NCBI RefSeq assembly: GCF_019112545.1
Contig: NW_025064906.1
Location: 121,725-185,724 of the forward strand
Length of the DNA: 64,000 nt
Source of the DNA: Guyanagaster necrorhizus
Lineage: Eukaryota; Basidiomycota; Agaricomycetes; Agaricales; Physalacriaceae
Direction: 5' to 3'
The notes under the pieces are model-generated. The model did not search any database and was not told where the DNA came from. It saw only the letters and a program-made list of their open reading frames with translations. Shown piece after piece: positions 12,651 to 23,123 of the stretch. The stretch's first letter is position 1, and each line of letters opens with the position of its first letter. The translations under genes and the position numbers were made by a program.

Positions 12651-13930
12651 TATTGTACATGTGCCATTGCTGTTCACATGCTGTGGATTCATTGAAGAAG
12701 ACAATTATATTTGTTGATTACTGCTTTTATTGCATTATAATCCCTCTACAAACTAAGAGTTTTGTATGTGTGTTGGTGTGAGTGTGGTCAGTGGATAGCA
12801 CTCTGCTGTATCCATTTTCACCTTGTGTGCACTCAGATTCTCTTCACAGTGATGAGAAAAATGTCTTCAGATATAATAGAAGCCATAATTTGATGTGAAG
12901 TTATGGTGGTAGCACACCTACTTACAGCTGAGTGACTGTATGTCATCACCCAGACCTATTCCATACATGGTAGTCTTGGATGATAAGCATTCAAACAAGA
13001 ATATTAGCCAATGGGTAAGGCAGAAGAGATGTCATATTGTTTCTGGCAGTTTCTGTCAGTCAGACAAGAGCTAAAAGTGTGAGAAGTTATTCCTTTTTTG
13101 TTTCATTCATTCAAAGAAACAATGAAGTGGTAGTAGCAGAGCTCTGTAGACTGCACAGATTGACTTATTCATACATCATATTTGAGACATCCTCAAACTG
13201 TATACATTAACCTTTACAAGTTGTGTCAAGCACAATATGCAAGAAAGTGAGAACTTACCAAGACATGACATGTAAAGATCTCATGTTTGTCACCAGTTCA
13301 CACCTTTCATGTATCTTGAGTCAAGTATGATGTCCTATTGGTTTCCATTCAATGTCTTGGTTAGTGAGATTGAAAGGCAATATAGATGGTCGATGTGGGA
13401 TCAGATATGGTTGTACTATAGTAGTGGTTTCAGGTGTTTGTGTGTATTGGTGCATTTTCAATGAGTAACAGTTTACTGATTTTGGCCCAAAGGCTTCAAG
13501 ATTGTACTCATTACTGCCTAGTAATTCCAGGATTACACTGGGGATCTTGGCTATGCAATGGGTTCTTGCAGATCCCATGTGGTTAGCTTGTACACACTTT
13601 ATGGCAGAGCCCAATATCAATTTTAAAACTAGTATGATGAAGGGGAATTTCAGAAAAGTAGAATGAGCAGCACAACTTCATCAAAGATAAATATTGAGAC
13701 AATGCTGTAAGTCACTTGTGGGCAACATCAATCCAGGACACAAAAGCTATGGCATGCTGCAGAAGGAGCCAAAGAGCCTATGATTGGACTTTATCAGCAA
13801 AAATTGAGGAAGAAAGGTGTCTTAGACTAACCAAACATTACCCATGACAGTTGCACCTGCAGATATGGATACTTGTTATCCTCACTACAATAATGAGATA
13901 TAGTTTTAGATGCTAACTGGCCTGGTGCAT
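12651..13930. other. Gene-free, CpG-poor stretch
   Basis: No supported gene. The 99-codon minus-strand frame at 13321-13620 shows no motif I recognise. Composition still matches the decayed transposon block, with very few CpG. Confidence 0.5.
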
Positions 13931-13938
13931 GCTTTTGT

Positions 13939-14385
13939 TTAAGGAACTGCACCTTTACTGGCACCCATCACAAAGTTCACTGATGATAGCTTGAAGTTGG
14001 GGTCCTGATTTGCAGCAGTTGAAATCAGGTAATCATCCTGACCCAGTGCTTCATCCACTGCAGCTTTCCCCTTCTTCTGGGCTCCAGGATACAGGACCAT
14101 TGCCAATATGAAGGAATACAAAGTAGAAACTGTCTAGGATACTGTCAGTAATACTTGGGTATGTTATAGTATCTGTGCTGCCTACTACACACTGAATGTC
14201 AGCATTCATGAAATAGTAATACTCGTGAACATTCGCCTGCATAGAACAAAGCCATTGTTCCCCTTATGATCTCCTCGGCTTCCTTTGTTCATGCATCATC
14301 AGCCTTCATCTGGGAGACATATTTGTATACAACAGAGGGTTTAGCCGATCCATTTCTCTGAAAGGTCTCTGAGATCAGCTATCTC
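13939..14385 (-). pseudogene. Cytochrome P450 fragment (helix I region)
   Basis: Two minus-strand pieces match the helix-I end of a fungal P450. The first, at about 14255-14385, reads SVVYKYVSQM, then a stop, then TKEAEEIIRGTMALFYAG. The second, at 13939-14121, reads FILAMVLYPGAQKKGKAAVDEALG. They line up with the neighbouring intact P450 (YKYMEE..EKEEILRNVLATLYAG, then SSFLLAMTQNPDIQRKAQEAIDDV), and the gap between them falls where that gene has introns. No heme-binding loop follows and no N-terminal part is evident, so this is a partial, dead duplicate or relic. It sits at the edge of the CpG-poor block on the same strand as the intact gene. Confidence 0.75.
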
Positions 14386-14874
14386 TGACTCTGAGAGAAA
14401 GACGAGACTCACGATTGATTGCTCAACAAAGTCCATCGTTACCATCAGCATCTCAGTGATCGCAGGTCAAGCATGCAAGCAAGGAGATCGACCCACTGTC
14501 GAATGTCGTTGTTGCTTCGATATCTATGCCAGCGTGACGAATCCGTGAGCAGATGAAGCAACTTCCTGATTTTAGTTTGGATGATAGAGTCGAAGCAGCT
14601 GACGCTGTGGGTAGGCAGAAGAAAGGCCATGATGGTGGAAGGCAAGGGGCGTCAGTCTGTCGGTCTGGAATGAACCTTCGTTCCCAAGCACTCACGAACT
14701 GTATCTTTCGTTCGTGTTATTCAAAACGGGTCTGACTTTCATGTATAGAAGGCGACAGTTATGCTTTTTTCATATATAAAGAACGTGTCCATATATGGGA
14801 CCAGTAAGGAATATCCAAATCAGACCAGCGCACTGAAAGATTTCGTACTTCTCAGGTCGACTTGAAGTCGATGC

Positions 14875-16965
14875 TTAGAGACCATGGATGCCTGACTGAA
14901 TCAAAGATACAGCGTGCATTGTCCTTGGCCTGATATCACACTCAAATGGAACAGGATGACTGCAGTGACGCGAGATAAACAATGCGTACATCATGGGAGA
15001 GAGTCCACGTACCACAGCATACCCGACGTAAACTCTCCCGATGGTTCGACGACGTGGCCATTATCATCGACTGCCTTGGTAACATCGAACACAGCTAGGA
15101 TCGACGCGATATTCATCCAGATAGATGCCTCAGCCACCTCCTGCCCTGGACAGATCCGCCGCCCGAAACCAAAAGCCTCCTGGGGGTGGGGGATGTCTGG
15201 ATTTATGTTTCCGTCCTTCAAGAACCGATCTGGATTGAAAACGTCAGGGTTTTCTCCATAAACTGAGATGTCATTCAACATAGCCCTAATAGGGAGACTG
15301 AACGCTAAGCGAGACGGGAGCAGAACAACCGATACGCACCATGCGTTACCGACGACTATAGAACCCTTGGGGATATGGTATCCTCGATGTTCATCGTCTC
15401 GAGAAACACTATGCGGAACGGCTAACCCACACATTAACAATCGGCCCAATCTTTGATGGATGGACCTACCAAGGGGCGTAACTGCTCTCCACCGAAGGAC
15501 TTCTTTGAGGATGGCGTTGATATAGGGTATCGACTTGTAATCGGAAAATTCTGGGAGTCTATGACACTCAATGACATCGTCGATCGCCTCTTGCGCTTTC
15601 CTTTGAATGTCAGGATTCTGTGTCATGGCCAGCAAAAATGAGCTCAAAGCGGAAACCGTCTGAGAGGTGAAATTTCAGTAGGCGGGACACGCATTGGTGG
15701 CGAGCACTTACGGTGTCGGATCCAGCTGGGAAGGATAAGGGGAATGAGATACAATATCAAATGGACCTAGCAGCCTCTTACCAGCATACAAGGTTGCCAA
15801 TACATTGCGCAAGATCTCTTCCTTCTCTGGCGAACGCACTGATTTTTCTTCCATATATTTGTATGCAATAGAATGGCTCAGAGTATCAGAGTCCTGTCTG
15901 TCGTTGAGTGGGAAGATGAGGGCAGAATGCGATCTCACCATTGAGTCATGTACGAATTTCATGGTTACATGCGGCATGGCCTTGACCGACAAGTTCCAAT
16001 CCGCGGCTTTCCTCTTAAAATCGGCTCCTGGGAACCAGGACGGAAGGTACTGTAAGACGGGGAACGAATCTACAAGGAATGATCCTGCATTTCCCGCAGC
16101 GGCCAATCCTGCCATAGCGTTCTCTGCCGTTTGAATGTAATAGTCATCGTCATCTCGGATGTCCATACCGTAGGCCACACCCAGTATGACACGTACGGCC
16201 ATGCTGATAATTAGAGCATTACACTGGAAAGTAGATTCAGACTCACAAGCGAAGGCTTTTGCGGAAATTGCCCGGGTCATCCAGAAATCTCTTCAGAAGA
16301 ACCCTTACCCCATCAAGTAGACGAGGATAGTAACTGGCTACTGCGGAGCCGACGAGCTCCTTGTGGAATAGTTTACGGTGCTCTGAAAAAGCGGTACAAT
16401 CAGTCTTGTTCTGAGTTTTTAGTAGTTAGTTAACCTTTCCAGTAAGCGCTGTATCGATGAAGGGCAAAATTCCAAGTGTAACCGATTCTATAGGATAAAT
16501 GAGCTCGATTGGACGCATTTTACACTAGGAGTCGAGCCATACAATCCGTTCAGCATATGAAAAGGTGGCCTATGATCGTTGTCGGAGGTAATGTCGTCAA
16601 CTAGATAATAAAACTCAATACCTGTCGGAATATATAGCAGATCGTTCTTTGAAAAGTTCGCGAGCCGCTTCCCGAGTGTTGATAACGATAAGATTGGTAC
16701 CCATCAAATTGAGTTGAATAATATCAGAATCTGGAACGATGATTAACAAGGAGAAGCGGGACGGAGATACTGATTCACTGTATTTTCGTGCCATATCCCT
16801 GTAAGTGATCCATTCGTACTTTTCCGGAACATCAAAGGTATTCCCGAGGATTGGAAGGCCTCTAGGTCCTGGCGGCAGAGGAAGTCGGGGCCTCGAAAAG
16901 AGCCGGTACAGCACGTAGCTCAGCACAAAAAAGGTCGAGAGATATACAACTCGAAAGAAATCCAT
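14875..16965 (-). CDS. Cytochrome P450 monooxygenase, microsomal type
   Basis: A heme-thiolate monooxygenase of the class often annotated in agaricomycetes as OrdA-like. It would insert oxygen into a hydrophobic substrate at the ER using NADPH-P450 reductase. The start is the ATG at 16963-16965. An N-terminal hydrophobic anchor is followed by the proline hinge PLPPGPRGLPILGN. Further motifs across about 12 exons are helix-I AGSDTT (split by an intron near 15710), the K-helix ExxR as KEVLRWR, the PLAVPHSV segment, PDVFNPDRFL, and the heme loop FGFGRRICPG (about 15150-15180). The last exon gives HPVPFECDIRPR and ends at the stop 14875-14877. One junction near 16740-16780 is odd: the obvious GT..AG intron is 40 nt and shifts frame, while read-through adds about 15 residues. 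It is divergent to the lyase at 18164. Substrate unknown. Confidence 0.9.
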
Positions 16966-18163
16966 GGTCTTTGGCAGTGAAGAATCCTTATGTTGGGGTT
17001 TATAGCATGCACGCAGGCGCTGGGGCTGGATCACTCCAAGTTCAATGCGGGTAGTTTCGTTACCAAGATCGGCTCAAGCTGCATGCAAACATGCTTGCGA
17101 TGCAGTGCTGCCTTTGCCATTAGATACGCATTAGATACGCAATTTCTATACTCCTTTCATTCGCATCCATCCTTTGATCCGCATAGGATATCGAGAAGCT
17201 CAGCTTAACGGACTTCAGCAGTCGATATGATGCCAATTTCCTTCTTCATAGCAGGTACAGGACAAAGGAGGAACCGAGGGCTTTAAAGCGACAGCTGGTA
17301 TCCTTGAAAATAATTGGTGATAGACTGACTCGGACGTCTTGCTTCGGCATATGGCCTAGCAAAACACATTTGAGATGAACGGCGTTCCATCAACATTCAA
17401 TTGTTGCTTTGGAGCTAGAAGCCTGCGATTTCCCGAAGCATGACCATTACGATGTCTAACTTTCTAATCCTGAAGGTGTCACTGAGAAAGGACGTGTGCC
17501 AGTAGAAGACTGCGTATGTACTAAAGGGAAAAGCTGTTGCATTGAGTCCAACAAGAGATTGAAAAGTACGCACAATTATGTATCATATAGCTACCATTAT
17601 CTGAACTTAAAGGTGCTTTCTTTGTGGTACCAGATATTCACGTCTTCAACGTTTTAACTTTTAAATGTTGAAGTTCGGTGAGTGTGGTGCCAAAGTAGTG
17701 CCATTTGATGGTCACTCGGGAATGTCGGCCCGATGAGCCACTTGACCTGTCCACTGGCAGTCACCACCACTTTTTTTGCGTGTTCACGTTTCGTTCTCGT
17801 TTTGGTAGTCCATTTTGCTCTCTTTTCTCATCTTATCTGAGGCTTCACAGTCTGTGCTCTCGTCGTTGCTGTGCAGCAACCCACCAGCATCGTATGCTTG
17901 ATGCAGACGGGATGCTCGGCCCGATATCCCGGAGAAACGTTGAAGTTGACCCACCATCTACTCTCCGACATCCGCTGCCTGCCCTAAGTCCCCTGACGTC
18001 CGGTATGAAAGATCTTGTGGAATTTGGTAAATATTTTATCCAGATTGGCTATTTCGAAGAGCGGCTAGTCCCGGGTCGTGTTACCGCGATCTTGCTTCTC
18101 ATTTCTCTGATCAAATGACCCGCAGTAAACTCTCACCAACATTTCGATTTTTGCTAAACCGTC
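16966..18163. promoter_or_regulatory. Divergent intergenic region between P450 and lyase
   Basis: About 1.2 kb separate the P450 start (minus) from the lyase start (plus), so both promoters should lie here. An open frame at 17705-18118 (137 codons) has no recognisable motif and is not called. No specific transcription-factor site could be assigned by eye. Confidence 0.35.
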
Positions 18164-19880
18164 ATGGATACTTTGTCTGCATCCTCGATTGGAATATATG
18201 ACTCCATATTTCGAACAGTATTCACCAGTGAAGAAATGCGCCTAATCTTCAGTGCGATTTCGTACTCGTTTCAAGATTAAACGTTTTATATTAACCTACC
18301 TGTAGCTGACCAAGCATACTTTTCACGTTGTGTCCAAGTAGAGGTCGCCCTCGCAAGTGAGTACAATACTTTGGCATATCTACTTGGCTCATGGCTAATA
18401 TTCTAGAGGCCCAATCCGTCCTCGGTGTCATCCCTCACAGTGCGGGTGAAATGATTGAACGCGACTGTATTGCTGAAAAGATCGACTGGAATCGTCTCCG
18501 AAAAGACACTGAGATAGTCGGATATCCCATCCTAGGACTTGTCAGGCAGCTAGATAATATGTGCCTCGAGAGTGGAAGGTACCTGTAAGATGGAGTTTCC
18601 CTGCTGTAATTTTAACATACTCATCGCCATGATTTAGACACTGGGGTGCTACCACACAAGATGTAAGCGATATTTAATAAGTTTCTGCCCATTCATTTAC
18701 ATCATTGGCAGATCATGGACACAGCCAGCGTCCTCCAAATCAAAGCAGGCCTTGAATTAATCTTTGGGCAACTCAACAGAGTCCGAGATATCCTCGTGCG
18801 CCTCTCTTCCCGATATCGTGACACACCTATGGCAGGTCGAACCCATCTTCAACACGCCCTCCCGATCACCTTTGGGTACAAATGCGCCGTATGGCTCTCC
18901 GCTCTCGATCGGCATGCTGAGCGTCTCGGGCAGCTCCGTCCGCGTGCGCTGTTCGTCCAATTCGGTGGAGCTGTAGGTACTCTAGCGTCCCTCGGCACTA
19001 GCGACATTGGCTTGAAAATTCGCGCTAAACTGGCTGAAGATCTGGGCCTTCACGATCCTCCAATTTCATGGCACGTAGCTCGCGATGGCATCGCAGAGAC
19101 GATCTCCTTCCTGTCGGTAAGCTCGTCACGCGCCTCCTTGTTGTTCATTCCTCATTATACTTCAGATCGTTGGAGGAACTCTTGGAAAAATCGCGTATGA
19201 TATCCTCCTCCTCAGTTCTTCTGAATTTGGAGAAGTTCAAGAACCATTTGTTCCTCATCGCGGGGCGTCATCCACGATGCCCCAGAAGCGAAATAGTATA
19301 TCATCAGAGACGATCCTCGCATGTTCGAAGCTTCTCCGTTCGCACGCCGCAACAGCACAAGATGCGATGGTTTCCGACCTCGAACGTGCATCGGGCCCTT
19401 GGCATCTCGAATGGAGCTGTGTCCCGGAGGCTTTTTGCCTTGCGAGCGGGGCCCTTCATCAGACAGAATTCGTGTTAGGCGGACTACACGTTGATACAGA
19501 GTGAGTTAGATTATATAGGTTGCCCCTGATGTTTAACCCTCCCAACAGGCGCATGGCCGAAAACCTCGACATGTCGAAAGGTCTCATTGTAGGCGAAGCG
19601 GTAATGATGGGGCTGGCACCATATTTTGGTCGCAATACTGCCCATGACATCGTATATGAAGCTTGCACGGCGTGCATTGAATCTCGCGTACATCTCTCAT
19701 CTTGTCATCTTTTCTCTTACTCATAATTTCTTGAAGAAACGACTGTCCGAACAGTTAAAATCTATGTCTCATGTACGAAACAAACTTTCCGACGAGAATA
19801 TCGACGAACTTTGCGATCCGAAAAATTATCTGGGTGCATGCACTAGGATGGTTGACGACGTATTGAAAGACAGGAAATAA
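18164..19880 (+). CDS. Fumarase/aspartase-superfamily lyase, PcaB/adenylosuccinate lyase-like
   Basis: Members of this superfamily catalyse beta-elimination or cycloisomerisation on carboxylates (adenylosuccinate lyase, bacterial-type 3-carboxy-cis,cis-muconate cycloisomerase). Eight exons join cleanly: 18164-18251, 18306-18356, 18407-18578, 18638-18662, 18712-19116, 19166-19500, 19549-19687 and 19737-19880. They give 452 aa, the usual length. Motifs are HWGATTQD (built across introns near 18640), AGRTHLQHALPITFG with the conserved Thr-His, and the signature loop SSTMPQKRNS (about 19265-19300). The tail LCDPKNYLGACTRMVDDVL fits the C-terminal helical domain. PcaB-like is my best guess because of HWGATTQD and the loop; the normal fungal muconate enzyme is an unrelated beta-propeller. 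Purine-pathway adenylosuccinate lyase is less likely. Substrate is unknown. Confidence 0.88.
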
Positions 19881-19969
19881 GGAGTAAGATTGAGATACCA
19901 TTTCGCTAATCTACAAGCCACTAAGTTAATCCTACAGGCCCTACTAAATACAAGTACAAATTGATATTG

Positions 19970-21718
19970 TTATCCTGCAATCTGACTTACCTGGACTGAA
20001 CGGACTTCAAGATTCAAGCCGCCCCTTTGACACGGCACAAGCTTTTCACGTATGTATTGACAGTGATCCAACTGGTCAGGTCCCAAAACCCAAACCAACT
20101 TAACGTTCTGGATACGCACAGGCTCTTGGTTAGCGTCCTGCATACATCGAGACGCAACCACCTCGACGAACCGCTGCGGCACAAAATTACACTTTCCACA
20201 AAGACGCAGCGTGTGTAAACTGGGGAACGGGGACAGTGTGGGCCTGATGTACCGTAGGCTAGAGAGGAACCTGTCCGAGAGGCTGTCCGAGCCGACATTG
20301 GATAGATGCAATTCCTGGAGAGCTTGATACACGAGCTCCAGGTGGGAAAGTGTTTCCATATCGGCCTCTGAGACCCGTACGTCCGTTAGGTCTAAGCATG
20401 TGATAGAACAATGAGAACGGTGGAAGAGTCGGAAAAGGGAGGGAACAGCATTTGGTGCGGGGTTCTCAAGCTGTTCGAAGGCCTGCATTGTCACACGCGC
20501 TAGGGCTGGCGTGGTCAGATGATCGAGTAGCAAGGGCACTGTTTCGAACCCCTTGCTTTCCGACGTCAGCATGCGTAGCGTATGGAGCTCGGGGAGTGTA
20601 ATCATATCGAGGAGCCCCGGTACTTGAAGTTGGTGTGGAAAGAGCTCGGTGCAGCTCATTTCACACTCTTCGATGTCGCTGAAACGACTGATTTGCCATA
20701 AGGCATCGAGGGAAAGTGAGTCTGAAGGCCCCCAGAATCCCTGGGAATAGCAATACAGATGCTTGTAGCGGCGGATCTGTGGCCAGGATATGACAAATGC
20801 ATCGGGAGACGACACTTGCCAGAGCTCCAATGACCGCAGCGGTGCAAACGAAAAGGCTTTGAAAACGCCAGATGCAACCGCATCGAGGTCAGGTATTACG
20901 GATATGATAGATAGATGTTGGAGGGACAGCAGAAAAAATTGAAGGGGGTTAAGATCTTGGAGGAGGACGATCCCAGATGCCAATTGAAGAGTTACGATCC
21001 TACCGGCAAAGTGAATAAGTGCTGCGATAAGTAAGTCCGGATAGCCTCGGCGTGAAGATTGGTGAATTGACACAGATAATGGTCTTGGCTTCGATCTCTC
21101 GACCTGACGCATAAGCCCACGAAAGGCAGAATTATCGGCGGTTATCTCGAAGCTATCGGTGTCCCTAAGACAAATGTAAGACCACGCGTGGGAACACGAC
21201 AGCAAGGCGAATCGCCAGCTCTTCGATACCAACTCCAAGTCCCACAGCGATGGTTTCTTATGTTGGATCCTCCAACAATGGCTTCGTCTGTCCCATACTT
21301 TTGGAGGGGGGAATTCGACCACAAGAAGAAAGATTTCGTGAAGAATTTCGACGGGTAAACGTCGGACCGGGTTGAAGAGACGTTTTGCTGCTCGAATGGA
21401 ATATTCAGTTTCTTGATACTTCTCAACCAGAGTTGCTACAGTCCCGGCAGTGTTGGAAAACGATAGTCGCGCACCGGGATTGTCGTTTGCTCCTGTAATG
21501 GATTCGATCTTCTGCCGGAGCATCAGCAAGTGACTCTCTGCTTCTGAAATTATCCCATTCAGAGCCACTTCTTCAGTCGGCGAAGGCGGGTCATTGCATT
21601 TGATAAGATGTATGAGGTCGGAGTGAGAGAAAATGGAAGGAGTTGGTCCAACATCAAAATTCGGAGAGATGGTGTACTTGGAACTATCGCAGCTGGTTTC
21701 GACTTGGGCCGACAACAT
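19970..21718 (-). CDS. F-box protein with leucine-rich C-terminal part
   Basis: A 582-aa single-exon protein. Residues about 25-85 are helical (EEVALNGIISEAESHLLMLRQ, likely coiled coil). They are followed by an F-box-like motif at about 115-140 (RRLPVEILHEIFLLVV) of the kind that docks to Skp1 in SCF ubiquitin ligases. The long C-terminal part has leucine-rich stretches (RSLELWQV, LHTLRMLTS, ITCLDLTDVRVSEADM, LHTLRLCGKCNF) that would bind a target. This architecture is very common and expanded in agaricomycetes. The start is a true ATG at 21716-21718. It converges tail-to-tail with the lyase, with about 90 bp between stops. The target cannot be told from sequence. Confidence 0.85.
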   Translation of the reverse strand: MLSAQVETSCDSSKYTISPNFDVGPTPSIFSHSDLIHLIKCNDPPSPTEEVALNGIISEAESHLLMLRQKIESITGANDNPGARLSFSNTAGTVATLVEKYQETEYSIRAAKRLFNPVRRLPVEILHEIFLLVVEFPPPKVWDRRSHCWRIQHKKPSLWDLELVSKSWRFALLSCSHAWSYICLRDTDSFEITADNSAFRGLMRQVERSKPRPLSVSIHQSSRRGYPDLLIAALIHFAGRIVTLQLASGIVLLQDLNPLQFFLLSLQHLSIISVIPDLDAVASGVFKAFSFAPLRSLELWQVSSPDAFVISWPQIRRYKHLYCYSQGFWGPSDSLSLDALWQISRFSDIEECEMSCTELFPHQLQVPGLLDMITLPELHTLRMLTSESKGFETVPLLLDHLTTPALARVTMQAFEQLENPAPNAVPSLFRLFHRSHCSITCLDLTDVRVSEADMETLSHLELVYQALQELHLSNVGSDSLSDRFLSSLRYIRPTLSPFPSLHTLRLCGKCNFVPQRFVEVVASRCMQDANQEPVRIQNVKLVWVLGPDQLDHCQYIREKLVPCQRGGLNLEVRSVQVSQIAG

Positions 21719-23123
21719 TTGTCAGAATCCCTCCAAGAAATGTCAGAGCAAAAAGCTAGATACCTTCCATCAGTAGACTTTCCTTCCTTGCGAACCGATG
21801 CTCGAGCTGGGGGTAATGAGATAATGATGGGTCTTAAACAAGTTTGTTTTAGATTTTGGCTCTACCCTTGCACCGATCGGGTCATTTTCTGGACAAATCT
21901 CAAAAAGCAAGATTTCACACATGCACAGAGTTACCGTTAGTATGTCAGAGTGGGCCTCTAACTAAACGATCTATTTCTTTCCATTGAACCCCTAGAACCC
22001 GTGCAGATTTATCAACAAAGGTGATGGTCTTTCACTCCGGAGCCAAGCTGTCGTGGTACCCCCAGAGTCGATAGAGGCTATTAGAAGGTGGAGGTGGTGC
22101 AAGCATTGAAATGCTGGGAGGTCCGGCCCGTCAAAATATTTATACAGCGCTTGAACAATGAAGAGACGAAGTGTCAAAAAAACTCAGTCGAGCTGCCAGC
22201 CCAGGAGCCACCGCGTCGACCCAAACCATCATCATCCGTTCTAGGACGCGTTCGCTCAACGTTGAGCTCCTCTAGTACTTATTCTTTCATCGCGCCAATG
22301 TCCGCATTTCGATCGGTATACTGGGTGGTGACTGATGAATACCCCAAGAGACCTAGCAAGGGCTGCTTATATTTTGCTGAGATATACAAAACTCATCTTT
22401 TTTCGTTCAGGATTCCAGCTGCTACTTCTCCGCCTTCGGCACAAGGTCGCAAACTTACTTATGACGAATTGTTGGGGAGGTGAGAGGTAACGACACAGGA
22501 TTTGGCAGCATCGCAAATTAATACGGAAAGCTATGATGTGTTTGCTCCACCCACTGGTGTCGTGAAGTAACTGAACCGCCATTGCCTTGACAGGTCGTCT
22601 TGTCTAACTTTCTCATAGTAACGCCAACTGGCCAGCCATTTCTAGCTTATAATTGTTATAATTGCTTATGAAGGGAGCGATTTCACTCACCGCTTAGTCG
22701 ACTCAAATTGTCAGACTGCCTTAAGGATAAACGCGTGTAAGTCTATCCCCAGAAGCTCTATCTTAGTCAATCATTGTTTTCGATAGGTATCGGCTCCTCT
22801 TAACCCGGCCTTCATCTTTAGACCGTCAATAACATTGTCCTATATTGGAAGACTCTGGACATCTACACCGAACCAATTTTTGGTCAGGCTTCCCTGCGCT
22901 CAAAATATGATCCTTTGCTTGGGTGATTCCGCTGGAATCTTTACAGCCATTTGCATAAACGTGATCGTATACAATACGGACTTGATTCCAGAAGTATAGA
23001 TGTGGGAAGTACCACCTGATGCTGGCAATCATTGTCTGACTAAAACTTTGATCGCAGCCAGGCCCTAAATACGTTCGTTTCCCATAAAGAGCTCCTCCAG
23101 TTCTTGGAGTTTGCGCGCTCGTC
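21719..23123. other. Intergenic stretch, possible F-box-family scrap
   Basis: No whole gene is supported. A minus-strand frame at 21992-22177 contains KYFDGPDLPAFQCLHHLHLL, which resembles the leucine-rich part of F-box proteins and may be a relic. The plus-strand 131-codon frame at 22088-22483 is Ser/Pro-rich and unrecognised. The promoter of the amidohydrolase should lie just before 23124. Confidence 0.35.

Noticed and set aside
17705..18118. 137-codon plus-strand frame between the P450 and the lyase
   Set aside because: No motif, no homologous look, and it lies in the shared promoter region.
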